A DNA stretch of 64,000 nt from Pseudomonas psychrophila HA-4 (GTDB taxonomy: Bacteria > Pseudomonadota > Gammaproteobacteria > Pseudomonadales > Pseudomonadaceae): positions 1 to 64,000 of the forward strand of contig NZ_ALJC01000087.1 of NCBI RefSeq assembly GCF_000282975.1, given 5' to 3'. Position 1 is the first letter of the stretch, and every line of letters starts with the position of its first letter. Under the pieces are notes generated by a model. That model was not told where the DNA came from, did no database searches, and saw nothing but the letters and a program-made list of their open reading frames with translations. The position numbers were made by a program, and so were the translations under genes. Below are positions 1 to 7,868 of the stretch, piece by piece.

Positions 1-25
1 GGGCACGGCAGGGGTTGCCGTGCCC
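1..25. terminator. Perfect stem-loop just downstream of vanA
   Basis: A perfect 10-bp inverted repeat (GGGCACGGCA at 1-10, TGCCGTGCCC at 16-25) with a 5-nt loop lies 7 nt past the vanA stop codon. No T-tract is visible on either side, and the window edge cuts off further context. It may be a terminator, or an mRNA-stabilising hairpin between vanA and a following gene such as vanB, which would lie outside the window. Confidence 0.5.
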
Positions 26-32
26 GGGGCGG

Positions 33-1091
33 TTACTGAGCGGTGGCGATCAGTTGCGGCTCGGGTGTGCGTTCGCTGGCGATGATGCGCTCCAGAACAC
101 GGCGTGACTGCACGCCGCCCGAGTCGATGTTGAGCTTAAGCAGGGCGCGATGCGGATGATCCAAGAGGTTTTGTTGCTGGCGTTCGAGCATTTCCAGGTC
201 TTCGCTGAATATCTTGCCTTGACCCTCGCGGATGGTGGCAGTCAGGGCGTGATCCTGCGGCTTGAAATTGCGCGCCATGCCCCAGAAATACCAGATCGAG
301 GTATCGGTCTCAGGGGTGATGAAGTCGACCACGATGCTCGATGCTTTAAATTCCGGGCCTGCGTGATAGCCGCCTTTGCCTGCGTGGGCAACGCCTACTT
401 CGATCAATACATGGCTGGGTGGCGAGAAGCGGCAGATCTGCCAGCGGTCGACGGGCACGTCATCGGCTAGGTTGTTGCCGCGCAGCGCCATGCGCCAGAA
501 CGGTGGCGCCATGATGTTTTCCATGTGCCGGGCGGTGATCACTTCGTTGCCTTCGACGGTAGTGGTCGGTGCGACCTCGTCGATTTCTTTCTGGCCGATG
601 CTGGACGCATGCACATAGGTTTCATGCGTCAGGTCCATCAGGTTGTCGATCATCAGGCGGTAATCGCAACCGATATGAAACAGCCCGCCGCCATAAGCCC
701 ATTCATCGCTCACGGCCCACTCTAGGTGATGAATCAGCGCAGGGTCAGCCTTGTCCTGGTCGCCGGGCCATACCCAGATAAAGCCGTAGCGCTCAACGAC
801 TGCGTAGGTTTTATTGCAAGGAAAGCCGCGAACGCGCTGCCCCGGCATTTCGACGGTCTTACCGTCGCAGCCCATTACTAGGCCGTGGTAGCCGCACACC
901 AAGTTGCCATTCTCGACATAGCCCAGCGACAGGGGTGCGCCACGGTGGGGGCAAAAGTCTTCAACCGCCGCGACTTTATTTTCTTGGCCGCGATAAAAAA
1001 CGATCTTCTCACCACAAATCTGCCGCCCCAGAGGCTTGTCGGCAATTTCATCAGGGGTGCACGCAACGTACCACGTGTTTTTTGGATACAT
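33..1091 (-). CDS. vanA: Vanillate O-demethylase oxygenase subunit VanA
   Basis: Rieske non-haem iron oxygenase alpha subunit of 352 aa, predicted to demethylate vanillate to protocatechuate and formaldehyde with a VanB reductase. The Rieske [2Fe-2S] ligands are visible as C47-P-H49 and C66-x2-H69. The mononuclear iron motif follows in a segment reading NLMDLTHETYVH. The start is taken at the ATG at 1091, because GGAG sits 7 nt upstream; a TTG two codons earlier is possible. VanB is not in the window and should lie to the left on the same strand. Two VanR-type operator candidates lie upstream. Related oxygenases act on other methoxy-aromatics, but length and motifs fit VanA well. Confidence 0.88.
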   Translation of the reverse strand: MYPKNTWYVACTPDEIADKPLGRQICGEKIVFYRGQENKVAAVEDFCPHRGAPLSLGYVENGNLVCGYHGLVMGCDGKTVEMPGQRVRGFPCNKTYAVVERYGFIWVWPGDQDKADPALIHHLEWAVSDEWAYGGGLFHIGCDYRLMIDNLMDLTHETYVHASSIGQKEIDEVAPTTTVEGNEVITARHMENIMAPPFWRMALRGNNLADDVPVDRWQICRFSPPSHVLIEVGVAHAGKGGYHAGPEFKASSIVVDFITPETDTSIWYFWGMARNFKPQDHALTATIREGQGKIFSEDLEMLERQQQNLLDHPHRALLKLNIDSGGVQSRRVLERIIASERTPEPQLIATAQ

Positions 1092-1123
1092 GACCAATCT
1101 CCAGATCAGGTGTTATTGCTTTT

Positions 1124-1133
1124 ATGGATCCAT
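1124..1133. promoter_or_regulatory. VanR operator-like palindrome, copy 1
   Basis: The 10-bp perfect palindrome ATGGATCCAT lies 33 bp upstream of the vanA start. It contains the TGGATCCA core of the VanR operator described for Caulobacter (ATTGGATCCAAT, established knowledge). Its position between promoter and start fits repression by a GntR-family VanR that is relieved by vanillate. Binding is inferred. Confidence 0.55.
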
Positions 1134-1238
1134 TAGGCGTGATTGGTAGCGAGAGAGTCAATTTGGTCTTGGGCTGATTTGTAGTTAATTGGGCTTTTTA
1201 GGCGATTACCGAACACAAATTATGGTGCTGCGTTTTTT

Positions 1239-1250
1239 ATTGGATCCATT
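1239..1250. promoter_or_regulatory. VanR operator-like site, copy 2
   Basis: ATTGGATCCATT matches the known VanR operator ATTGGATCCAAT at 11 of 12 positions. It lies about 115 bp upstream of copy 1, so paired binding or looping over the vanA promoter is possible. No vanR gene is in the window; it often lies near vanAB. Confidence 0.6.
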
Positions 1251-1374
1251 GGATGGATTTAAGGTTTGTCCCGCGACGGTTGATCTGCTTCACAACGCTC
1301 ATAAGATGCATTTTCGTCAAAAGTGCCACCTGAGGTAGAATGTCGCGGTTTGAAGGCTGGCACCCCGGATTTTC

Positions 1375-1521
1375 ATGTCCGCGCAGGCTCCCTGGAAGGA
1401 GCGGCAAGGGGATCAGTACCAATGGATTCGCGAGAAGGTGGCGGGTGTGAAGGAGCTGGGCAGATTGAATCTGTCATCGGCCACACCCGGCACACAATAT
1501 AAATGTCACCCAAGTAGCTGA
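1375..1521 (+). CDS. Possible small protein of 48 aa, unknown
   Basis: A short ATG-to-TGA frame encodes a polar 48-aa peptide beginning MSAQAPWKERQGDQYQWIRE. The composition looks protein-like (charged first half, helix-compatible), but there is no convincing ribosome binding site and I recognise no family. It could be a real small protein, a relic of a larger gene, or chance. It lies between the vanA operators and the mqo promoter. Confidence 0.25.
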   Translation: MSAQAPWKERQGDQYQWIREKVAGVKELGRLNLSSATPGTQYKCHPSS

Positions 1522-1711
1522 AGCCAAAAGCAATAAAAGATCAGCGCCCAAGGTACATAAAAGTGAGGTCTATAGTGTGCATAGGCCTTATATATCTACC
1601 CGTTCAAGGCCTGACGGATGGTTCTATTGCAAGCAGCCTGTCTTGCAGTGAGTCGAGGTCTGTCATGAACCGCGTGCCGGGTAGATGGCGTTTTATCTTA
1701 GGTACGACAAC

Positions 1712-3358
1712 ATGTTAAAGAAGATGAACAAAGGGCTACTGGGCCTGGCGCTGACCATGGGACTCACGTCCGTGCACGCTGCCGAGCCAAAGCACGTTGA
1801 TGTACTGCTGATTGGCGGCGGCATCATGAGCGCTACCCTGGGTGTCTGGCTCAACGAGTTGGAGCCTGGTCTGTCCATGGAGATGATCGAACGTCTTGAT
1901 GGCGTGGCTCTGGAAAGCTCCAACGGCTGGAACAACGCGGGCACCGGTCACTCAGCGCTGGCTGAACTGAACTACACCCCTGAAGACAAGAACGGTAACG
2001 TTGAAATCCCGAAGGCCATTGAAATCAATGAGGCCTTTCAGGTATCGCGTCAGTTCTGGTCCTGGCAGGTCAAGAACGGTGTTCTGAAGAATCCGCGTTC
2101 GTTCATCAACTCCACTCCGCACATGAGCTTTGTGTGGGGCGATGACAACATCAAGTTCTTGAAAAAGCGCTACGAAGCACTGCAGGCGAGCCCTCTGTTT
2201 GCGGGCATGCAGTATTCCGAAGACCCGGTTCAAATCAAGAAGTGGGTTCCGCTGATGATGGAAGGGCGTGACCCGAACCAGAAAGTCGCGGCTACCTGGA
2301 CGCCAATTGGTACTGACGTAAACTTCGGCGAAATCACGCGTCAGTTTGCGGCTTACCTGCAAACCAAACCTAACTTCAGCCTGAAACTGTCGAGCGAAGT
2401 TAAAGACATCAAGCGCAACGCGGACGGTTCGTGGCGTGTGGTGTACAAGAACCTCAAAGACGGCACTGAAAGCGTAACTGATGCCAAGTTCGTATTTATC
2501 GGCGCGGGCGGTGGTGCTCTGCACTTGCTGCAGAAGTCCGGCATTCCTGAAGCCAAGGAATACGCTGGCTTCCCGGTAGGGGGTTCGTTCCTGGTAACCG
2601 ATAACCCGGCCATTGCTGAACAGCATCTGGCCAAGGCTTACGGTAAAGCTTCGGTTGGCGCACCGCCGATGTCGGTTCCGCACTTGGACACCCGCGTGCT
2701 GGATGGCAAGCGCGTTATCCTGTTTGGACCATTCGCGACGTTCTCGACCAAGTTCCTGAAAGAAGGTTCGTACTTTGACCTGCTGACCAGCACCACGACC
2801 CACAACATCTGGCCAATGACCAAAGTTGGTATCGAACAATACCCACTGGTTGAATACCTGGCAGGTCAGTTGATGCTGTCGGACGAAGACCGTTTCAAGG
2901 CGCTGAAAGAATACTACCCGGATGCCAAGCAAGAAGATTGGCGCCTATGGCAAGCCGGCCAGCGTGTTCAGATCATCAAGCGTGACGATGAGAAGGGCGG
3001 CGTGCTGAAACTGGGCACCGAGATTGTTGCCGCGAAAGATGGCAGCATTGCTGGTCTGCTGGGTGCTTCGCCGGGTGCGTCGACCGCAGCACCGATCATG
3101 CTGTCTGTGCTCGAAACCGTGTTCAAGGACAAGGTTGCAACGCCTGAGTGGCAAGCCAAGCTGCATCAGATTGTGCCGAGCTACGGCACCAAGCTGAACG
3201 GCTCGCCTGAGCGCGTTGCACAGGAATGGGCTTACACTGCCGATGTCCTGCAACTGACTCCGCCACCGGCTATCCCGGCTGCAACCGTTGGACAAGAAGC
3301 ACCTGCTGCGCCGGCCAAGCCTGCGCCTAGCAACCCAGCGGCTGACATGGCGCTGTAA
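1712..3358 (+). CDS. mqo: Malate:quinone oxidoreductase
   Basis: FAD-dependent, membrane-associated enzyme that oxidises L-malate to oxaloacetate and passes electrons to quinone, serving the TCA cycle in place of, or with, soluble malate dehydrogenase. The protein is 548 aa from the ATG at 1712, which has AGG 9 nt upstream; a longer frame opens at 1685. Residues 1-24 look like a signal or anchor segment ending VHAAEPK. The FAD-binding signature [16 protein letters not shown] follows at once. The C-terminus carries an extra Ala/Pro-rich tail of about 30 residues ([10 protein letters not shown]...), beyond the roughly 500-aa catalytic core. A strong terminator follows. Monocistronic. Confidence 0.93.
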   Translation: MLKKMNKGLLGLALTMGLTSVHAAEPKHVDVLLIGGGIMSATLGVWLNELEPGLSMEMIERLDGVALESSNGWNNAGTGHSALAELNYTPEDKNGNVEIPKAIEINEAFQVSRQFWSWQVKNGVLKNPRSFINSTPHMSFVWGDDNIKFLKKRYEALQASPLFAGMQYSEDPVQIKKWVPLMMEGRDPNQKVAATWTPIGTDVNFGEITRQFAAYLQTKPNFSLKLSSEVKDIKRNADGSWRVVYKNLKDGTESVTDAKFVFIGAGGGALHLLQKSGIPEAKEYAGFPVGGSFLVTDNPAIAEQHLAKAYGKASVGAPPMSVPHLDTRVLDGKRVILFGPFATFSTKFLKEGSYFDLLTSTTTHNIWPMTKVGIEQYPLVEYLAGQLMLSDEDRFKALKEYYPDAKQEDWRLWQAGQRVQIIKRDDEKGGVLKLGTEIVAAKDGSIAGLLGASPGASTAAPIMLSVLETVFKDKVATPEWQAKLHQIVPSYGTKLNGSPERVAQEWAYTADVLQLTPPPAIPAATVGQEAPAAPAKPAPSNPAADMAL

Positions 3359-3365
3359 AAAAGAA

Positions 3366-3392
3366 GCCCCGCCCAACGGTGTTGGGTGGGGC
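3366..3392 (+). terminator. Rho-independent terminator after mqo
   Basis: GCCCCGCCCAAC, a GGT loop, then GTTGGGTGGGGC form a 12-bp stem with one G-U pair, 8 nt after the mqo stop. A partial T-run (TGCTTTGTTTG) follows. It may also serve the convergent CAP-domain gene at 3448-4299. Confidence 0.85.
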
Positions 3393-3447
3393 TGCTTTGT
3401 TTGAATCCTGCTCGTTATACCCTCGCTAAACGCCTTCTAGAATCCTT

Positions 3448-4299
3448 TTATTGGCTGCCGAACAGGGCGGTCCAGTAAATCCCTGCGTCACTTTTAGGGT
3501 CCACTGCATAGGCCGCGCCCAGTTCGCGAAACGCCGGGTTCATGATGTTGGCGCAATGCCCAGGGCTGGCTAGCCAGCCATCGACGACTTTGCGTGGCGT
3601 GTCTTGGCCTGCCGCGATGTTTTCACCGATCTGTTGGGCGATATACCCGGCCAATTCGGCGCGATCTCCCGGTGTGCCACCGTTGCGGTCTTTGTGGTCG
3701 AAGTAATTGTTATTGGCCATGTCTCGGGTATGCGTCTCGGCAGCACTGCCCAAAGTGGCGTTCCAGGTCAGTGGGCCGGTAGGGGCGAAGGCTTGGGTGC
3801 CGCATTGGCGCGGTTGGGTGCGGGCGCTGTTGATCAATTCAAGAACTCTTTGACCCTCTGCTTGTGCATCGCCCAAGCGGCTTGCCAGCAAGGGACGCGC
3901 CAACACGATGCGCCAATCCTGCTGGGAGTGGCTGACGCCGATGTCGACAAATTGCGGGTCCAGAACCACTTTGCAGAAGCTTTCTTGCACGGCTTTCATG
4001 GCGGCCTGTGCATCACGTGGGCCTGATAGATTGATGGCCTGCACATTGGCCAGCGGGTAGGCGGCCCGGCCGAGTGCTTCTTGCAAGTCGCCAAAGCTGC
4101 TGGCGGGCAACACTAGCCGGGTGTCGGAGGTCAGCGGTGGTAGCTCTTGGGACGCCTGGCCTGCGCACAACTGAATCTGGCTGCGGTAAGCGTTGATCGA
4201 GTCGACCAGTTGCGACTCTTCGCTGGCCAGCGCTGAGGCGCTGAACATCAGGCTCAGGGTTAATCCGGCAAGGCGGTTGAAGGTGAAGTGGCGGCGCAT
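3448..4299 (-). CDS. Secreted CAP/SCP-domain protein
   Basis: 283-aa protein with an N-terminal signal peptide (about residues 1-25, ending SASALASEE) and a C-terminal CAP (SCP/PR-1/Ves allergen) domain. CAP signatures are visible in the last 130 residues: ...AETHTRDMANNNYFDHK, GENIAAGQ, and GHCANIMNPAFRELGAAY. The first half, about residues 26-150, has no fold I recognise. Bacterial CAP proteins are extracytoplasmic and mostly of unknown function. The start has GAGGG upstream. Convergent with mqo. Confidence 0.8.
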   Translation of the reverse strand: MRRHFTFNRLAGLTLSLMFSASALASEESQLVDSINAYRSQIQLCAGQASQELPPLTSDTRLVLPASSFGDLQEALGRAAYPLANVQAINLSGPRDAQAAMKAVQESFCKVVLDPQFVDIGVSHSQQDWRIVLARPLLASRLGDAQAEGQRVLELINSARTQPRQCGTQAFAPTGPLTWNATLGSAAETHTRDMANNNYFDHKDRNGGTPGDRAELAGYIAQQIGENIAAGQDTPRKVVDGWLASPGHCANIMNPAFRELGAAYAVDPKSDAGIYWTALFGSQ

Positions 4300-4363
4300 A
4301 ACGTTCCCTCAGATCGGAATGCGCCCATCATGCGTTATTTCAGGCTGGCCGTGGCAGGCCTTT

Positions 4364-5044
4364 TTAGCCATTGAGGTGTGCGACAAAGGCTTTGGCTTTG
4401 GCCGTCAGTTGGTCAATCTGGCGGTCGCGCTTTTTCTCAGCGTCGAGCATCGCTTTTTTGCCATTGCGTTGCAGCAGGTAGGTATGGATCTGCCGCACTT
4501 CGGTCGATTGATAGACCGATGCCACGTCTAATACGCCCATCAGGCCATTTGTACTGTGGTCACGGGTGTTCATCAGGACTTGCGGGCCGCGGGTGCCGAT
4601 AACCTGAAAACCCATGGCTTGAAACGCTGCGACTTTGCTGACGCTGCACGTCAGTTCGGTGTGCGGGTAGCGGCGGGTCACGGCGCTCAGCATGGCGTGC
4701 ATGACGCCCAGATGGCGGTGGCTGGAGAGTTCAGCCATGTACGCAATGCCGCAGGCCTGAGGGTCGTCCTTGACCGGCAAATAGAGGACAAAACCGGTTA
4801 CTTTCTGCGGGTCTTGATCATCTGTCGCGACCATCAACTCAACCGCGATGCCTTGAGTGCCGTTGAGGGCTTGCAGGTACAGGTGCACTTCAAAACCGAT
4901 GGCGTATTGATAGATGCTGTACAGCAGATTGCTCGGCGCGATTTCCATGGCGCTGATTTCGCTGAGGTGGTCGACCACGAGCTGCAAAATCTGGGCGTTG
5001 ATCGGCTCGCTGATCGGGGTGTCGAAGTGGGTGAGGGTGGTCAT
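4364..5044 (-). CDS. GNAT-like acetyltransferase, putative
   Basis: 226-aa cytoplasmic protein. The centre (about residues 60-160) has a GNAT-like succession: a strand region ending TGFVLYLPV, then a segment reading AYMAELSSHRHLGVMHAMLSAV that resembles the acetyl-CoA-binding beta4-alpha3 turn, then FQAMGFQVIG. The C-terminal 50 residues are charged and helical (AMLDAEKKRDRQIDQLTAK). No substrate can be named. An intergenic palindrome separates it from the YecA-family gene upstream. Confidence 0.6.
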   Translation of the reverse strand: MTTLTHFDTPISEPINAQILQLVVDHLSEISAMEIAPSNLLYSIYQYAIGFEVHLYLQALNGTQGIAVELMVATDDQDPQKVTGFVLYLPVKDDPQACGIAYMAELSSHRHLGVMHAMLSAVTRRYPHTELTCSVSKVAAFQAMGFQVIGTRGPQVLMNTRDHSTNGLMGVLDVASVYQSTEVRQIHTYLLQRNGKKAMLDAEKKRDRQIDQLTAKAKAFVAHLNG

Positions 5045-5081
5045 AGGTCGGTTCTGCGAGGCGTGAGGGAATACGCATATG

Positions 5082-5143
5082 CCTGTAGGCGCTCGCGATC
5101 TTTTAAACGATCAAACGGTCGAGAGCAAACTTGCGCCTACAGG
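5082..5143. repeat. Intergenic palindromic repeat
   Basis: Perfect 11-bp arms (CCTGTAGGCGC and GCGCCTACAGG) frame an interior with GCTCGCGATCTTTTAAA. It belongs to the dispersed Pseudomonas intergenic palindrome family seen at several other places in this window. It sits between the acetyltransferase-like gene and the YecA-family gene. Confidence 0.75.
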
Positions 5144-5153
5144 GGGCAAGGGT

Positions 5154-5708
5154 TTAGCGCTGGCTCAGCCAGTAGTCATGCAGCGCACGAGCTGCCGGGG
5201 CAACGTCTGCCACACGTTGCTGATGGGCAGGCACGTCTAGGTCGGGCGGCAGTTCAAAGTTGTCTTGCTCCGCGCATTCGGCGATGGTTTGCAGTAAACC
5301 TGCCTGAATGGCTGGCAAAGGCGCCCATTGAGCCACGGCAACCCCGCGCTCATAACCGAAGCACCATTCCTCGGCCAAGGTGACGGTTTGACCCAGGTGC
5401 TCGGTCTCTTCAAAACGCGGAACGAAGGCCTGGCTGTCTTCTGCCAGTTGGCGGGCCAGGGTATTGATATGGCGCACGCTCAGTTCGATGAACTGTTTTG
5501 CCTCATCGGTGTTTTCCCAGTTCGGGTTTTGACCGCCCCAGATCGCCGGGAACCAGTCGGCTATGTCCACGGGTTTTGGGCCTGAAACTAAGGCCGTGAA
5601 GAAACCATCGAGTTCGCAGGCGTTCAGAACAGAGTGATCATCGCCGTATTTGAGCAGAGTGTCTTCGATGGCCTCGAAGTCTGCGGTATTCAGGGGCTGG
5701 CTTTGCAT
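5154..5708 (-). CDS. YecA/YgfB (UPF0149) family protein
   Basis: 184-aa acidic, helical protein. The family pattern ELDGFFTALVSGP near residues 32-44, followed by DIADWFPAIWGG, is typical of UPF0149 proteins such as YecA and YgfB. YecA proteins often carry a C-terminal SEC-C metal motif; none is present here, so it is the short form. Function in the cell is not firmly established for this subfamily. AAGGAA lies 7 nt before the start. Confidence 0.75.
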   Translation of the reverse strand: MQSQPLNTADFEAIEDTLLKYGDDHSVLNACELDGFFTALVSGPKPVDIADWFPAIWGGQNPNWENTDEAKQFIELSVRHINTLARQLAEDSQAFVPRFEETEHLGQTVTLAEEWCFGYERGVAVAQWAPLPAIQAGLLQTIAECAEQDNFELPPDLDVPAHQQRVADVAPAARALHDYWLSQR

Positions 5709-5761
5709 GGCGGGTTCCTTGGCATTGATCCAGAGTCAACTATGCGTCAGGCGTGTGCCGT

Positions 5762-6103
5762 TCAGTCGACTTGTACAATCGAGTTGACTACAAAGTATTT
5801 AAAGCCGGCTTTGGCCAACGCTTTTTTAGCTTCCTGCTCCGCATCAAAGCGGCTCAGCAATTTTGAGTCGTGCACAAATAGTGTTTCTTCGCCGTCATAC
5901 ACTTTGCTGACGTGCAGCGACACACGCAGCATCGGGCCGCGGCGCTTGACCGGTGCGCGGGGTGCCGGCTTGGGTGCCGGAGCAGCGACTTTGGGCGCTG
6001 CGGGAGTTGGAGCTGGAGCGGGTGGAGTAGATGGCGTAGTGGCTGCAGGCAGATCAAGGCCGAGCGCTTTACGCATTTCGTCCTCGGTGAATCCGGTACT
6101 CAT
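5762..6103 (-). CDS. Hypothetical protein with Pro/Ala linker
   Basis: 113 aa. Residues 1-17 are acidic, residues 18-52 form a Pro/Ala-rich linker (repeats of PAPA, TPAAPK), and residues 53-113 form a compact basic domain (RGPMLRVSLHVSKVYDGEE ... FKYFVVNSIVQVD) with a predicted beta-alpha-beta pattern. The architecture suggests a small domain tethered by a flexible arm. I do not recognise the family. It lies 53 nt upstream of the YecA-family gene on the same strand and may be co-transcribed. Confidence 0.7.
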   Translation of the reverse strand: MSTGFTEDEMRKALGLDLPAATTPSTPPAPAPTPAAPKVAAPAPKPAPRAPVKRRGPMLRVSLHVSKVYDGEETLFVHDSKLLSRFDAEQEAKKALAKAGFKYFVVNSIVQVD

Positions 6104-6231
6104 GTGCGGGCTCTAATTCGTGATTTAAAAAACGCGCTTATAAGTGACTATGCGCAGTTAGGCAAGATAAATCAGTGGCTTGGGTCTAAATTGGCTGATC
6201 GTGTAGGACAATCCAACCGGAAAATGGCGTA

Positions 6232-6651
6232 TCAGGTGTCCCGCAGCAGATCATGACCATCCAGTAACCTGTAGGCAATTTCTGGGCGTTTTTCCAGTGC
6301 CCGGCGAATTGCAGCCGGAATTGACTGGCGTGTTTTACGACACAATCCGGGTTGGTCAGCGATATGGATCCCGATACCGCGCATGCTTCGCACCTCATTA
6401 AAACCGGGCCCAATCATCAACTGAATGCCCAGTTGCTCGAACAGGCGGCGTTGCATGTGTTCAAGGTCATCCAGGCTCTGGATATTCTCCAGGCGCTCTA
6501 TTAAAACTTTTTCGGCCTGACGGTCGAGGTTCAGTATGCGCAAGTCCGGCTCGGGCGCCTCCAACAGCTGCTCGCGCTCGCAGTTGCAAGCGCCGGGAGG
6601 GCAAGGCTGACGGGTTGCAGTGAGTGGGCTCATGGGCTTGAGCATAGCCAT
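6232..6651 (-). CDS. Hypothetical protein with Cys-rich N-terminus
   Basis: 139 aa from the ATG at 6651, preceded by GAGGG; an in-frame ATG at 6687 gives 151 aa. Near the N-terminus it has a cysteine cluster CPPGACNCERE that could bind a metal. Then comes a charged helical region (VLIERLENIQSLDDLEHMQRR) and a conserved-looking core (IGPGFNEVRSMRGIGIHI). No known family is recognised. It lies upstream of the 113-aa gene on the same strand, 128 nt away. Confidence 0.6.
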   Translation of the reverse strand: MAMLKPMSPLTATRQPCPPGACNCEREQLLEAPEPDLRILNLDRQAEKVLIERLENIQSLDDLEHMQRRLFEQLGIQLMIGPGFNEVRSMRGIGIHIADQPGLCRKTRQSIPAAIRRALEKRPEIAYRLLDGHDLLRDT

Positions 6652-6756
6652 ATTGCCCTCGGTTTGTCGCGTGCCTAGCCGGGGCAATGGCTAGGTCGGG
6701 TGATTGAAGGGCATGGGCGCGTCTTTGTGGATGTTGGGGGGAGAGTCGTCACAGGG

Positions 6757-6791
6757 TGCGATCTTCTGATTTTCAAGGCCAAAAGATCGCA
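6757..6791. repeat. Intergenic palindrome near dehydratase 3' end
   Basis: TGCGATCTT (6757-6765) and AAGATCGCA (6783-6791) are perfect 9-bp arms around a 17-nt loop. Flanking sequence (AAGCAAGCGTGGTCCTAC) resembles the dispersed intergenic palindrome family. It lies 14 bp past the end of the dehydratase gene and could act as its terminator or 3' stabiliser. Confidence 0.6.
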
Positions 6792-6804
6792 AGCAAGCGT
6801 GGTC

Positions 6805-7782
6805 CTACTTGGGCCAGTTTGGGCTCATGTCTTCATCGAGAATGGCGGCGTACATGCGGCGATCAATGTTGGCGCCGCTTAGAATCACCGCGACCCGCCG
6901 CCCCTGTTGCTGCGACTGCTCTTTGATCAGCCCGGCCAATGCAGCGGCGCCAGCGCCTTCAGCGGTGTTGTGGGTGGTCTCGTGGTACAGGCGCATGGCG
7001 TATGCGATCTCGCGGTCTGAAACGCGAATGACCCGCGCTGCACCTTTGGCAATGATCTCCAGCGACTCAGGCAGCGGCTGACGGCAGGCCAGACCATCGG
7101 CGAAAGTGTGAGCGCTGGCGGTACAGACCACGCGACCTTGCTCGACGCTTTGGGCAAAGGCGTCCGCGTGTTCTGAAACAACGCCGACAATCTCAGTGTT
7201 TAACCCCAGCAGGTCGCGGGCCTGAATCAGTCCGCATATCCCCGAGCCCATGCCGATCGGTACATACACCGTGTGCAGGTCGGCCACGGCTTCTAGCAAC
7301 TCAAGCGCGTAGGTGGCCACCCCGCGAATCAGGTCAGGATGGAACGCAGGCACTAGGTGCAATTGATGGTCGACGGCGAGCGTGGCGGCATGGCTGCGCG
7401 CTTCATCGAAGTCTTTGCCATGTTCAATGACGGTGGCGCCCAAAGCGCGCATGGCGGCATTTTTTTCCAGGGAGTTGCCTTCAGGCACCACGATGCTGAT
7501 GGTCAACCCATGACGCCGTGCCGCCAGCGCCAGGCTCTGCCCATGGTTGCCACGGGTGGCGGTCACCAGCCCTTTAGTCTGCGGTTCGCGCGACAGTAAA
7601 CCTTGCACGTACAGCATGCCGCCGCGCACTTTAAACGCGCCGGTCGGGTTATGGTTTTCATGTTTGACCCATACCGTGCAGCCCAACTGCTCAGCCAACA
7701 AAGGCCAGGCCAGCTGGGGAGTCGGGGACATGCTTTGGTACACAGTGGTTGCGGCGAGGCGAAGAGCTGTCAGGTCAAACAT
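6805..7782 (-). CDS. Threonine/serine dehydratase-like PLP enzyme
   Basis: 325-aa fold-type II PLP enzyme of the tryptophan synthase beta superfamily. The Schiff-base lysine is K51 in NPTGAFKVRGG. Phosphate is probably held by the loop VPIGMGSGICG. There is no C-terminal ACT domain, so it is a catabolic or short-form enzyme (threonine, serine or 3-hydroxyaspartate dehydratase, or serine racemase). It is divergent from a MocR-type regulator 86 bp away, which suggests control by a PLP-sensing activator. The exact substrate is not determined. Confidence 0.8.
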   Translation of the reverse strand: MFDLTALRLAATTVYQSMSPTPQLAWPLLAEQLGCTVWVKHENHNPTGAFKVRGGMLYVQGLLSREPQTKGLVTATRGNHGQSLALAARRHGLTISIVVPEGNSLEKNAAMRALGATVIEHGKDFDEARSHAATLAVDHQLHLVPAFHPDLIRGVATYALELLEAVADLHTVYVPIGMGSGICGLIQARDLLGLNTEIVGVVSEHADAFAQSVEQGRVVCTASAHTFADGLACRQPLPESLEIIAKGAARVIRVSDREIAYAMRLYHETTHNTAEGAGAAALAGLIKEQSQQQGRRVAVILSGANIDRRMYAAILDEDMSPNWPK

Positions 7783-7868
7783 GGCACACCGTCATCAGGA
7801 GGATTTGACTCGATTCTAGGCGCGTCGCATTGTATGGGCCGAACCTTATATTGCATGGCCAACAATAA

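Larger units (their letters stand above)
1092..1711. other. 620-bp gap between vanA and mqo
   Basis: The gap holds the two VanR-type sites on its vanA side and a possible 48-aa ORF (1375-1521). The rest must carry the promoters for the two divergent genes. No clear -35/-10 pair, hairpin or RNA gene was recognised in it. Confidence 0.5.

Noticed and set aside
1952-2932. 326-codon open frame antisense to mqo
   Set aside because: It lies wholly within mqo, has no recognisable domain and no ribosome site.
4556-5383. 275-codon plus-strand frame
   Set aside because: It runs across two minus-strand genes and the palindromic repeat between them; composition is not protein-like.
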